From Tetrahymena elliotti 4EA (lineage: Eukaryota; Ciliophora; Oligohymenophorea; Hymenostomatida; Tetrahymenidae), in contig JH720302.1 in the NCBI GenBank assembly GCA_000231825.2, forward strand, positions 1,288,899 to 1,352,898: a stretch of 64,000 nt of DNA, read 5' to 3'. The position numbers and the translations under genes were made by a program. Below, piece after piece: positions 1-12,808 of the stretch (the stretch's first letter is position 1; each line of letters begins with the position of its first letter). The notes under the pieces are model-generated. The model saw only the letters and a list, made by a program, of their open reading frames with translations. It had not been told where the DNA came from and ran no database searches.

Positions 1-1035
1 TATAAGTTTTATCAAGCAGTAGGGTTGATAATATATCCTAATGTAGTAGATTACTAAACAGCAAATTATCTTGAAGAATTCAAATTATTTGGATACAGCT
101 TGAATAAATCAGAGATTTATTAATCAAGCACAATTACATATAAAAAACTAGGATTTTCTAATTCTTTTTTAATAAATACACAAGTAGTAACAGTAAAATA
201 TTTTTCTATTCTCATAATTTTATGTATAATCCATGCTATCATCACAAAGAAAATTCTGCATTAAAACAGAGGATTAAAACAAAAGTTACTAAAAATAAAT
301 TAAACAATAAAAAAATTAATAAATAGTGAGAATGACACAAATTTATTAATCTTGGTATTAAGCATGTTTGTTTAATTAACAACCTTTGATCAGTAATTAT
401 GGGGAGTTAGATATGGATATTACTTAGTAATAATATTTTTAACAATCTTTACGCTATCTCTGTATGTTAATATAAAAGAAATAAACACAAAGCAGAATAT
501 TAATTAAGAAGATTATTCATTTTAATATATTGAAAGAATCAAAGACCAAAAAAATAAATATAAAAGAAACTATTTTATTTTTTAATTGCTTAAAAAATAC
601 TTTGTACTTCTAATAATCTTCATCTTTTAAAAGTTTCCCTATGTAGTTTGCTCAATTAATGGAATAATATTTCTACTATCTTCTATTTCTACAATAGCTT
701 TGAATCCATACAAATAGACAATAAGCAGAATAATTAAAATCAGTGGAGAATTTCTTCTCTCGATATGCTGGTTTCTACATATACTAATATTAAATATTGA
801 AAAGAAAATAATTTAGAAAACAATAATTGATGAGGATTTAATATCACAATACTTGAATCTAGGTTTTGTTATCATAATTTTGCTTATCATATTTAATGGA
901 TTCTTTTTTATTGAGAAAATTTTTTCTATTTATCTTACAGTTAGATAACTTTTAAAAAAAAAAACTTCAAAAATGAATGAGCAATTTTCTCAAAATCAAA
1001 AAGGTTCACCTAAAATTTTAGAGGAAATTTAATGA
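1..1035 (+). CDS. Multipass membrane protein, C-terminal part
   Basis: Open from the first base in frame 1 to TGA at 1033-1035 with TAA/TAG read as Gln; about 344 residues, with the N-terminus outside the window. Six or so hydrophobic segments are visible (for example VKYFSILIILCIIHAII, YYLVIIFLTIFTLSLYV, YFVLLIIFIF, FVIIILLIIFNGFFFI) separated by short Lys/Asn/Gln-rich loops, and a polar cytoplasmic-looking tail follows. This is the usual look of the C-terminal membrane bundle of the large ciliate transmembrane-protein families. I do not recognise a transporter or receptor signature, so the function is unassigned. The relic at 3788-4099 resembles its last membrane segment. Confidence 0.75.
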
Positions 1036-2064
1036 GCTAATATTATGTGATAAGGATGTCGTATAGAGTGTAAAAACAAAAAAAATTAATTAATTTGAAT
1101 CAAAATTTATTCTTCTCTGATAACTAAAATTGAAAATAACAATTCCAAGAAAACAAAAATTATATTTCAAAGAATAACCAAATTTTTTTTTTTGAATTTA
1201 CACAAGGAAAAGATAGTAATTTTTTAGGAAAGATTTAAACATCATTTGAAATTTATTGTTATTATTAATAGCTAATAGTTGATTATAACATATTATATTT
1301 ATTTTATCCATATTTTGTAAATTATTTATTAAAGAGTGATTCACTTTAGGAGCAATCAATTATCAATATTTTATTAAAATGACTATCTAACTATCATATT
1401 TTGAAATTTTGTTAATTTTTAGAAAACCCCATAATGACCATAATTTATAATAATATCTCAAGTCAAAATCAGTGTTTTTCTCTAAAATTATCCCCCTTTC
1501 TTCTCCCAAAAAATGTCTAGAATGTTTAAATATCAAATAAAAAGACACGTCTTTTTAAAAGTATTGAATTAATTTATCTTTTTTTTCCACATCTTCTAAT
1601 AAATTATTTTTATTAATTTTTGCTTTTCTCTTTTTTTTCTTGAAACAGAGAATAGAGTAAACAATAAACAGATATTTATGTCTTTCTTAAATGATAAAGA
1701 AAGTTTATCAACTAATTAGTTTATTTTCTAATTTATGTTCATCACTAATAATTAGGTAAGAATTTAATTGTAATTAAAATATTTTATGCAATTATTTATC
1801 ATAAGAAAAGATTTAAAAATTAATAAGAAAAAAAAAGAATCAATATCACAACACATTCGTTTTATTCTATTGAAAAGTTAAATTAGAAGATATTTCCTTT
1901 GATGAAAGATTTATATACCCTTTCTTAAATTTCTTCTGACAATATTTGCAAATCAAGGTATTTTCTTGTAATTTGAAATTTTTCCTCATTTTTTATTTCT
2001 ATTTAATTTTTTTCTTATTATTCAAATTAATCCTCTATTAAAAAAGGTGATGCAAAATTGAGTG
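1036..2064. other. Intergenic, no gene seen
   Basis: A+T-rich DNA with many homopolymer runs. All frames are broken by TGA and no protein-like stretch was seen. Confidence 0.6.
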
Positions 2065-2427
2065 ATGAATTTTCTTCTATCTATTTTTATTTTTTAAAAC
2101 AAAATATTTAGATCTTAATATAAGGATGAAGTAGGACCATTTCAATTTATTTTCAAAAACTAAAAACAAAAAGAGTTAGAACTCTTAAAGCAGATTTCTA
2201 AACATTTACTATAAGAAATTAAATATTACACAAGTAAGAGATTCAATAGATGCAACTTAGGCTAAATTAGACACGAAATGATATCTGCTTCCTCTTTTGG
2301 ATTGAGCAAGTCAATCTATGAATTGAATTTTAAGCTTTACTGGCTCATAGAGCAACCTCTCAGCTATTATTTTAGTTTTGCTAATTTTTTCTATTTCTTA
2401 CTGATATATTTTTTAAACTTTAAATGA
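2065..2427 (+). pseudogene. Possible gene relic (120 codons)
   Basis: In the ciliate code this is open from ATG 2065 to TGA 2425-2427. Its middle reads like real protein (IKYYTSKRFNRCNLGQ..., LNFKLYWLIEQPLSYYFSF) and it ends in a hydrophobic stretch, but no complete domain is recognisable. Base composition is less homopolymeric than the flanks. It may be an exon of a decayed membrane-protein gene together with the pieces at 2607-2804 and 3788-4099. Confidence 0.35.
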
Positions 2428-2606
2428 TAAGAATATTTGAACCTACCTAATGATAGTATCATTTTTAGATTTAGGACCATATATTCATTTAAATTTTAAT
2501 CTTTTATTATCAGTAAAAGAGTTTTATCAGTTAATTTTTTTAGAGATGTAGATTTCATTAAAAAGATCAAAAATAATTAGGAAAATATTTTTATTTTATT
2601 CATGTC

Positions 2607-2804
2607 ATGTTAAAAAATGAAGTTATAGGTGCAAATATTCATGAAATGCTATCAAATCCACTTGTGGAGAAGAGAAGAGAATATAATCGGAATGCGCTGT
2701 GGAAGACTTAGTTAGACTTACAAGATCATCATAATATCATGAAAAATTATAAATTATTGTAGAGAGTATTATTTAGGAGTAATTAAAATAAACATTTTTA
2801 TTGA
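2607..2804 (+). pseudogene. Possible gene relic (65 codons)
   Basis: Open from ATG 2607 to TGA 2802-2804. It reads NEVIGANIHEMLSNPLVEK, then RREYNRNALWKTQLDLQDHH, a credible charged cytoplasmic segment in otherwise non-coding DNA. No start context or family is recognised. It could be a displaced or decayed exon of the same relic as 2065-2427. Confidence 0.3.
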
Positions 2805-3787
2805 TTTATTTATTCTTAATATTTGTATAAAAGGCTTTTATACTGAATAGTTTGAAAAATATTAATTTTAAAATAATATTTTTGATCTTAAATCTTAGAA
2901 AAATTTTTAAAAGTTTGTTAAGAAATTAATTATTTGCAAAAATTTTAATTTGTTGAATAAAAACCATAATTTTTTATTATTCTTTGATTTTATTTGAAAA
3001 ATTTAAATATAAAAATATTAATAAACTCATGAAAATTAGATAGATATGAAGAGATATTTTTTGATACTTTTCAATGTGAATGTATATTTTTAAAAATTTT
3101 TCACTATTTTTATTGATAATAATTGATATCTTTCCATATTTGATTTTCCATTTTTGAAATATTGGAAACTTAGTATTGAAAAAAACAAATGATAAGATAA
3201 TCGTTAACTTTAAATGAAAAAAGTGTTTTTTAGGTAATTTCTCATTAATTTCGAATTTTTTCAGTCTAATTTCTCAAGAAATAGTAATTTAAAAAGTACC
3301 AAAAACTCATCAATATGTTAAAACAAGATTTTGTTTTATGTAAAAAGTGATTTAAGCACTAGAAATGAAAATCCATAGTCTTTTCTAATTTTATATTATT
3401 TTGAGCAGAACATGTTATGTTGTACAAATTATATTATTAAAATTTTCAGAGTTTTTGAGTTAAATTCTAATAAATTATTGGCAACATCTTTTATGATATC
3501 TACTCTTATCATACTATCAACTTCAATAATGTTTAAATGAATATTCTTTAATTTAAATTATTAATTGATAAAAGTCAAATCCAAAGTAATAACCTTTTAA
3601 TCCTGATTTGATGTTAAATGATGAAATTAAAGCAAGTATTAATTTATGATATCAATTTAATAAAATTATTTGACATAAGATTTTACTTTTTTCTTAGATG
3701 GGATTTTATTAGAGTTTTTAATAGCTATTACACACTTTTCTATTCAATAATATTAAAGGGTCTCAAATAAAATATAATTAATTCTGA
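2805..3787. other. Intergenic with one weak ORF
   Basis: Mostly AT-rich non-coding DNA. A weak ciliate-code ORF, 3618-4016, overlaps the next relic in another frame. It is hydrophobic but not convincing as an independent gene. Confidence 0.4.
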
Positions 3788-4099
3788 AGCTCTAATCAAT
3801 AGCTCACTTTAGTAATTCAATTTTAAGGTTTATTTTTTTCTTCTTCATATATTTTAATATTGTGGGTTGATCTTAGTTTATATATCAGTCCAGATGTTGT
3901 ATACATAAATTTAGGATATTCTGTTATAGCTCTCCTAGTACTTCTTTTTATTGTAGAAACTCTATTTTAATGCTATTTATTTTTAAAATGGAAATGTCAA
4001 AAAAGACAAACTATGAATTAAAAATAAATAGATAAAATGTTTATTTATTTAAATTAATTTACTTAAATAAAGCTCACTAAAAACAAAAAAAAAAACTGA
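3788..4099 (+). pseudogene. Decayed paralogue of the 1-1035 membrane protein
   Basis: The frame between TGA 3785-3787 and TGA 4097-4099 reads LWVDLSLYISPDVVYINLGY, then a hydrophobic segment and a basic Gln/Lys tail. The part YINLGYSVIALLVLLF...LFLKWKCQKRQTMNQ lines up with YLNLGFVIIILLIIF...LTVRQLLKKK...MNEQ at the end of the gene at 1-1035. There is no start codon and upstream frames are broken, so I read it as the 3' remnant of a tandem paralogue. Confidence 0.5.
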
Positions 4100-4540
4100 T
4101 AAAAATCATTAAATTTGATTTTTTTAAAATTTAATCTAAAATAAAAAAATCTAATTTTTTAAATTATTTTAAGATAAAATAATAGAAAAATATCAATAAA
4201 TGAATAAATCTAATAAAATTATATATAAATGTTTAATTTATTTGTATTATTGTTTATTATAAAAAAGTTTTAATTCTTTGAATAAATTAGTCATTTTATT
4301 TAATGTTAATATTTACAAATTATTTAAAATAAAAATGATACTTTTGAATATATTAAATTAATAACATATACTATATACTTTAATTATCATTTACCCCAAC
4401 ATATTACAAGCATTTCAATTTAAATTTATTACTAAATTTGAGTATTTTTATTATTAATAATTAATTTAGGGTGCTTGTATGTGAGGATTACTAATATATT
4501 TAGAGTCTTTTTAAATTTTTATAAATTAGATTCATACTGC
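4100..4540. other. Intergenic
   Basis: Very AT-rich, likely 3' flank of the minus-strand gene that ends at 4541. Nothing else seen. Confidence 0.6.
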
Positions 4541-7500
4541 TCATTAGTTTGTAGTAGAACCAATAGGAGAAATAAATGTATGAAATTAGAATTTTCTATG
4601 AATATCTGTTGAAAAATTCAACTCTATTGCATTTTCATTTGGAATTCTATAATCATCACAAATTGTATGCATTGAGGTGTTTTCGGATATGTGAATTAAA
4701 TTTTGAGAAGGCCTTTAATATGCGCTTATACTTCTCTTACGGAATTATTAATTATTTAATTAATTTTCTTGCTGGAAATTATTATTATTATCTGCTATTG
4801 CAACTGAATTACTTTCTTCATGTATTGGTCTATCAGTATTGAAGAATCTTTTTTTGTGAGGATCCATAAAATCTAAAAGCCTTTAATCCAATTAATCCTT
4901 GCTTTCTTTCTTCTTTATATTTTAAAAAGCATAGTAAGCTGAGATACATTTTTAGAAATAGCCAGCTTCTTGTTGCAGAAACATATTATTCCACTATTCA
5001 TAAAGATTTCCTTGGTGTTTATTGAATAGAGATTAATTAATATCAGTTGCGGTTGATGATTTTCTTCTTATCGTTTAATCTTATTTATTTAAGTGAACAA
5101 CTGGCCTTGGGAGATAATCAAATAATTTCCTTTAATCATCATTTAAAAGCAGCATTTTTAACTTGTCGACTTCAATTAATTTTTTAAGAATGAAAATAAT
5201 GTCCATTCTCTCTCTTACTTTACCCATCGAATTCTAAATCTATTTGTTTTTTTCAAACTTAAAACACCCACAAGTAATCTTGTGTAAGAAATAACAAATA
5301 TAATCAGAGCATTTCATTTTAAGTTACTATTCATTTGATTTAAATAATTTTCTAAATACACTATCAAAGTCTTCTTCTTAATTTTTTTGTAAATCATCTT
5401 CAGTTTTTTTTAAGTTTTATTTTGAAGTCTTTTATTCACTTTTTATGGCATTTTATTCTTCATTTTATTTCTTTAAATCTGATTTAGTCTTCTAGTTTTC
5501 TACAACTTCTAAATTTATAGGACTATCTTCATCTTTCTAATCCTTGTTTGTAGCTTTTATTTAGAAAGTTAAATTAAAAATTTTATGAAAACTTAATTAA
5601 AAAAAAGAAAATCAAATCTTTAAATTCTTACTGATCACTGTTTTAAAGATATTATGAATGAGCTTAGTTGTCTATCTTCTACCTTTTCTGGCTGGAATTT
5701 AAGTTAATGTTTAATTTACTTTTTAACAAATTTCATTTTTTTCTTATCCTTTCATAGATTTTGATTAATCAGCAGTTTAAAATAATGTAAACCTTTATTA
5801 TGGAATATTATACTAAGTTAAAGAAACTCTGTCATATCTTTATTTTTAAATCATAGGTGTTTTTGAATTATCTAAAATTGAGGTTTTCATATTTTGTTTT
5901 TAAATGGTGCTTTCATTTATTTAGGGTAATGTTACAATACTAGTTTATATATTTTGATTTAATATTTAGTTATTGTTATTATTAATATTATTGTTGTTGT
6001 TAGTATCAACATTAATATTATTGTTATTATTCATGTTATTGTTAATACTATTTCTATTATTATTAATAATGTCATTGTTGTTACTATGAACAATATTATT
6101 GTTGTTGTTGTTTTTGTTATCAACTTTTTCTTCTTGGTTTTTAATTGAGTTTATATCATTATGTTTAACAGTTTGTAATTCTCTCATTTCTGTTGCTTGG
6201 TGAGTTGTTTCATGATTCATAGTATGAAGTAGTTGGTGATGCTACTTTTTATCATCTTCATCTTGATCTGATTCATCTTCTTGCTTATTGGAGAAATTGA
6301 AAATTCTATTTACTATTTCTGAATTAAGTGATAGTTTGACAAAAGGAGCACTTAAGAAAAAGAAAAATGAAAAGATAGCTTTCATAAAACCACCAATAGT
6401 TCCAATGAAAATCTAAAGCTTTTAGTAGGATCTCTTTGATTATTTTAAAATAAAAGTATTATTTATCTGATTATGAATGAATAAATTATTTTTTAATAGA
6501 ATTTAATAATTTTAATTTTTTAGGTAAATAAGAATGTAACGAAATACTTACTTCATATAATATTCCCTTTGGTTCTACAGAGCTTTAAAAGAGGAATAGA
6601 GGTTTTGAATATGGATCTATTTTTGGTTCAGATTAAATATCAGAATAACAGAAAGTAGGGTATTTCTGTGACTAATAGCTTGATGTAATGTAATTAGAAT
6701 CAGTAAGTATAAAGGTTTCTGTAAAAGTTAAACTAAACTTAAAAAATTTATTATTTGATAGTTATTAAGTAATGGTTCTTTTGAAAATTTTGTAAGGCTT
6801 TTCATAATCGTTCGGATTAAATAGAAAATCAACGAAATATATTTTTATTTTTATTTGTTAGGCCATCTCAAGAATTTATTGCTAAGGATATTAGCATTTA
6901 TTCTGAGAGTTTGAGCTATTTTCATCACAATATTCTACTTTAAAAAGAATATTATTAAACGAATCATCATCAATTGATCCATACATTTTTAGCTTTTAAA
7001 ATAGATTAGCATCTTTAATACATAATATATTTCCTTTATCTAATTCTGACTGAAAAATAGAAAGCGAGTTTGAAGTAAAATGGTCTCGCGTACACGAAGT
7101 TAAATCAATCTCTGCATTTTAAAAAGAGTTATCTTAAAACTATTGATTTAGAGCTGTGAGCTTGAAGATACCTTAAGGATTAATATTTTTTCCAGTTTAA
7201 ATATTTTAGAATACAATAGCAAATACAAAATCATGAGGTAGCTCTAAAGAAGTATCTTACTAGTTAATGAGTATTTCACTTCTCAATATGGCAGGATTAC
7301 TTTTTTGAATGAGATCTTTTAAACTCACATAAATTAAAATAGCTACTAAAATAAATAGAACTATCGTTAAGAAAGATCCTAAATAAGTTCTATGCACTAA
7401 TTGATCTTCGAACCCTAAATTAACTTGATGTCCAAAATTGTCAATATCTAAAAACCACTTCTTTAGCTTTTTAACCCTCTTTTTTTTGTTGATGTGGAAT

Positions 7501-7553
7501 AATTTTTCTGCAATATGCATTTATTACATGGTATGATTCTAATTCTGACTCAT
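4541..7553 (-). CDS. Two-TM, Asn-rich ciliate membrane protein
   Basis: Three exons on the minus strand: 7553-6552, 6412-5632 and 5553-4541; 931 aa ending at TGA 4543-4541. Introns of 139 and 78 nt have GTAAG donors. I chose ATG 7553 because two more in-frame ATGs (7529, 7520) follow within 11 codons. A basic amphipathic N-terminus (NKKKRVKKLKKWF) precedes WFLDIDNFGHQVNLGFEDQ and TM1 (~58-79). A loop of about 255 residues, with Cys residues and probably lumenal or extracellular, leads to TM2 (~335-363, starting exactly at exon 2). A long cytoplasmic tail follows with an Asn-rich tract (AAT/AAC runs on the minus strand, + 5970-6120). The architecture fits a large ciliate-specific membrane family of unknown role. 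Confidence 0.8.
5970..6120 (-). repeat. AAT/AAC (poly-Asn) low-complexity tract
   Basis: Imperfect runs of ATT/GTT on the plus strand encode clustered Asn in exon 2 of the membrane protein. They are in-frame and interrupted by Ile, Asp and Met codons, so this is coding low complexity, not a free microsatellite. Confidence 0.8.
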
Positions 7554-9196
7554 TTTTAAGCTATTTAATCCACAACTTACACTAATTATTTTTTTATTAA
7601 CTTCTTAAATTAATTTGATTATATAAATTTTACAAATTATCTTAATTCGTAAAATCAAATGAGTAATTTCAAAATTTTTAATAAAATCTGAAGTTAAATT
7701 AAAAAATTGCACACTTTCAAAATTAATTTAGACTAAAATAATCTTCATTTGCTCATCCCTTCAAGCGTTTATACAATAATATAAACAATAAAATTTTAAT
7801 TTTTTATGTAAGAAAATGCTATTTTTTATTCTGCTTATGCTTTCCTATTTTTGGAATTAGATTTATTTTTTATTTTTTCCAAATTTAGAAAATGAGGCTT
7901 TTTTGTATAAAAAGTTAAAATAGTTAAATAGCCAAAATAGTATTTCAGAAAAGCAAAAAAATTTTAAGAAAAAGAAACATTTTCATCTTAATTTTACAAT
8001 AAAATAAATATAGCAGTAGTTATCTTTATTATTTTAAATGATTTAAAATGATATCATATCTTCAATCTCAAAAAGAAGCTTTCAATTTATCAAAATCTAT
8101 AGAAAATAATTACACACAAAAAAAATATCACTATTTTCAAGATATTTTAATATATTTTGCATAAAGAATGAATTTCATTTATTTAATTATTTATTCTTTC
8201 TATAAAAGAAATTTAATTAATTTCGTTTGATAGAATAAAATTCAATCAGATAGTCAATCTTAAAATTTAAATGGAGTAATGATGCTTTTAGTTTTACAAA
8301 TTATCAATTTAGTTATTTCTTAAAAACATTAAGAGATTATGCTAAAATGGATAGCTGGATGATCTGAAATTGTAATTATTTCAATCAAAGTAAAATAATT
8401 TATTATTTTTTTTAGCAGAAAATTTAAAATATTAAAGATAATATTAATACTTCCTTGTCTTTTTTTTTAAACATTTTCATTTTAAAAATAATATCAATGA
8501 ATATTTGATTTATTCTAATAAAATTAACCTGAAATATATTGATCTTTATATAAATATCAATAACAAAATTTTGTAAACCATTTATCTTTTATAATTTTAT
8601 TGATATTTTCATTATATACTTACTTATTCCATAATTATTATGCATTCTGCAATTTAATTTTTAAATAATTTTGATTAAAGAAGAATAAAAAATATTTTAA
8701 GATAAAATTAAATAAATTGATTTCTTTAAAAATGACAACAAGTTTATTTTTAAAACAATCCAAAAATCTTTTGAAAAATTATTCACTAAAAAATATTGCT
8801 GGTTTTGTTTTCAAAGTTCTATTTTTAATGGATAAAATGTTGGGCAAAATCATCTTTGATAAGCTTAGTTTGTTGTTAGTAATATAAAATTTATTCTAAA
8901 ATCAATTTTTAAGAAAATTTAGATTTTTCAACAAAAATATAAATTAAATACTTTAAAAAGATAAAGAATTTGAATGGATAAGGTTGATTTTGGATGAAAT
9001 AATTACATGATTGTGTTATATAAGTATCTTATGCTATTATCTGTTTGTTAATTAATTTTTGATTATATGATGAATTAAAATATGCAAATTTTGGCTAATA
9101 ATTGATATTAAATATTAATTAATTAGTTGTAAAATTCAATATAATAATCAACGAACTATTTATTCGCCAAGTATTTATATTTATTTTTTATATAAA
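7554..9196. other. Intergenic between divergent genes
   Basis: This 1.6 kb separates the 5' ends of the minus gene (start 7553) and the plus gene (start 9197), so it should hold both promoters. It is almost entirely A/T with oligo-A and oligo-T runs. No ORF, tRNA or clear repeat was seen. Confidence 0.6.
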
Positions 9197-12100
9197 ATGT
9201 AAGAAAATGAAAAAGAAGAATGCTTTTATTAGATTACAAATCTATCTAAGAAATAGGATTTAGAAGGAAGTAATGTTTCAGAACTCAGTAAAAACATGCA
9301 AAGCTATGATAGTACTATGGCAAATATTTTAGAAAATGTACTTTTGATTGATGATACATAAAACAATTAATAATTCTAACGATAAAGATAATCTTTTTAA
9401 GATGGAGATATTAGTATTTAAGATATTAGGGACTAGCATGATCAATAAAAAATTTAACAAGCTGAAGAAAAATTACGCTAAAAAAAGTACATGTATGTTT
9501 CTTATATTTAGCCAGATTCTTCTTTCAGGCATCAGATAAAGCTAATTAATAGAAATGTGAAATATAGTGCTAAGACAAAAGAGATGCTTAATATTTAAAT
9601 TAAGCCTCCAAGCCATCACTTTAGTAGCTATTATGATTAAATTTTGAGTACTAATTCTACTAAGGAAAGGATATCATTTTAGAATTTAGATTCAAAAGAT
9701 AGCAAAAATAAATTTCATATGAAAGAAAATGTTGATAAAGGCTATGTTAACCCATTAAGAGAGTATAATGCTAGTATTGGAGTGAGATCTTCTCTCCTTG
9801 AATAGAATAGCAAGTATTAAAGCAATAGCGTTATTGATGAATAATAAGAAGAAGAATAAGTTATGACTACAAGTTAATTTAGAGATAAAAAAATAAATAA
9901 ACCAAAAAAGTTTTAATCAGCTCATCATTAATTTTCAATTGACATTGAATCTCTTACCCCTACTGCAATATCTAATCCTATTAACAGATACTCTTTTATA
10001 CCTAATAGTGAAGTGGCCAAAATATTTGGTTTAGTTCCCTCAACAGCTACTTCTAAAAAGACAGCCAACAGCAATTAACAAAGCAACATGAACCAAACAG
10101 ATACCTTTTCTTCTAACGCATTCAACTATACTAGAAAACTCTATTTGATTATTGTACTTATACCTACTTAATTTATGATAGAGCTAAAATAACTAAAGAT
10201 GTTTTATGAGCCATTAGAGTTAGTTTCTATGAACAAAAAGAGGTAAGGTGGATGCAATAAAACATTAACTAGAAAACTTGATATGAATACTTTATCGGAG
10301 AGACTAATTAAGTTGAATGATAAATCACCTTCTTTTAAGATTAAAACTATTCATGTACCTATTAAAGGCTAGGTAGTTGATTTCAAGAATGATGGTGCCT
10401 GGGCATAAATAAAGAGAAACATGGATAATTTCTTCTAAGACTTAGATGACATTAGCGAGTTTCTAAATGGGAGTGAAAAGAAGCCATTAAAAGAATTAAA
10501 CTTTGATTGCAATTTGTTTGATGAATAAGATAAAAAAAATTAAAGAAAGAAATTCAATTTTCCTTCATTTATTTAATAGAAATAAACAAAAAATGATGAA
10601 TAAAAATAAGATTATTGCTTTTTCTATGATAATTTATTATAAAAAATATAAGATCTCAATGATTTACCTTATTCTGATCTTGAAATGAATTAAAATTTAA
10701 TGATTACAAGCCATTCATAATTAGAATATATCAATCTAACTGATATTATGTTTGAGAATTCCATTGAAGATTAAGCTAGAAATACCAATTTCGAGTATCT
10801 CAAACAAAAAATTTTAAATTAGAAGCCAAGATAAAGATCTTCTTATGAGCCAAGAAAAGCTGATATTATTCAATAGTAAATGCTTCATGCAAGTACTCAT
10901 ATCAAATCATTTATGATTGCTGATTAAGAGAGAAAAAGTGCTAACTTATTGATTCAAGATAAATTATAATCAACAACAGTAACTTCTAAAAATCCAACTC
11001 TTTTTATTTAAAAAGATATCTTGATGAATTCTCCATCATAGAAGAAATAAAAATCTCCTTCTGACAAAAGAGAAAAATCACCTTTTATACCATATTAGAA
11101 AAGAAATTAAAGTGAATAGCTGTGGTCTGATTAAAAGAAAAATATAGATGAATAAGTGGCAATAAAAGAACATAATCATGATGAACCAAAAATTGATATC
11201 ACAAATCATTTTAATTCAATAGGGTTGGAAAGTATTGATGACACTGTGATTCAAGAAAAAAATAAAATCTCATCATCTTTGAATTACTACAAGTAAACAG
11301 AAAATAAGATCTTCTAATTCAATCCCTAAGAAGAAAACATATATTCATACAGCAGAAATTCAAGTTGCAGAAACAGCAGTGCTTAAAAGAATAAATTAAG
11401 TCCTCTTCCTAAACAGAATAATTAATAATTATTTGACAAATATTTAATTTAAAAAATATAAAAGCAAGCAAAAAAGATGAAATAAATCAATGTTGATTCA
11501 AGTCTTGATGCAATTGCTGTATTTCCAAAATAATTTGCTGTAACTACAACTGCAGCAGCTTACAAAGCTAATGGATAAACTGATAGTACATTTAATGAAG
11601 ATAAGGTTATTTATCCATTTAAGTCAAAATGGATAAAAATGAAAAAAAACTTAAACATTCCAAAACCAAACAGCAACTTTCCTCCTCATTTTAATAATTT
11701 TTCTAGTGCGAATACTTCCCTAAATTTTAGTGGATAAGATAAGCTTAAATTATATTCTGGATAAGAGTCACATGGAGAAGATAAATTACCTGAATATTTA
11801 AAATAAAATTTAATATCATAAACAGTGAATGTAAGTAATTAAAATTACAAACCTGAGAACTAGCTTCACCAAAGTAGTAGCTTTCAGCCTAATACTCAAC
11901 CATTTGACATGAATTTTTAATTAGAAGAAGATAAAATACTCTTATTTAAACATACTTAAGATGTTAACAGCTATAATAACATGAGCTTAACCTTTAACAA
12001 CAATAATAAATTAAAAATATCTAAAAAATAAGACTTTAAAAGAACTTTAGTGAACTAGGTTCATGATGCCAAGTTTGCAGAATAGTTCCATAAACAATTT

Positions 12101-12808
12101 CTTAAAAAATTTGGATTTAGTAGTTCTAGATAAATAAGTGAAATACTATATAAAGATGCATTTTTTAATTATACTAAAGAAGAGTTGGATATTATGTTTG
12201 GTTAGTTTCTCATTCTAGCAAATCATAGTCAAATGTTTATGGAAAAACCTCTAAATGAATTTTTTAAAGAATTTGAATAACTAGATCAAGTTTCAACAAA
12301 ATAAAAGACTATTTATCTATTTTAAAAGTGCTTATGCACAAAGCTTAGCATACTTAAAGAAAGTTTTACAGTATTTAAAAGACTAAAAGAATTGCATGTG
12401 CTCAAACCAGCATTGAAATTTATTTTATTAAATAACGATTTAGTAGATTAATCGTTTTCCATAAATAAAGAAATCGAAATTTAATTTTATTGGAAAGATT
12501 TCTTAAGATTTAAAGCTTTTATTGTTGAGTAAAAGTGGAGTAGATTTGATAAAGTATCTTTCTTGCTCTCTATTATAAATCCAAATAACGAATAATACAT
12601 GACTTTAAAACAAATTAATACAATCTTTCCAGATAATATGAAAGTAACTGATCCAAAACAAATTAAGTTGATGAAAGAATTTCTCTTCAATCAACAATTC
12701 CTAGTTGAAGGAACTAAAGTTGCTTTTTCCAGAGTCAGCGATTGCCTTTAAAAAGAATTCTTTTTAAATATTAATGAATTTATTAATCATTTTCTAACTA
12801 AACAGTGA
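9197..12808 (+). CDS. Unknown 1203-aa protein, intronless
   Basis: A single uninterrupted frame from ATG 9197-9199 to TGA 12806-12808, 1203 aa, with dozens of in-frame TAA/TAG. Most of it is polar and low in complexity (Gln, Ser, Asn, Lys), typical of ciliate scaffold proteins. More ordered parts lie near residues 310-440 (KLYLIIVLIPTQFMIELK..., IKTIHVPIKGQVVDFKN) and in the last ~240 residues, which look helical (FHKQFLKKFGFSSSRQISEI, KELHVLKPALKFILLNNDLV) and could form an all-alpha domain. No catalytic motif, signal peptide or TM segment is convincing. Function unknown. Confidence 0.85.

Noticed and set aside
3618..4016. Overlapping 132-codon ORF as an independent gene
   Set aside because: It overlaps the better-supported paralogue relic in another frame and its similarity is to nothing recognisable.
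4576..4842. Plus-strand 88-codon standard-code ORF
   Set aside because: It is the antisense shadow of exon 3 of the minus-strand membrane protein, which reads through in the ciliate code.
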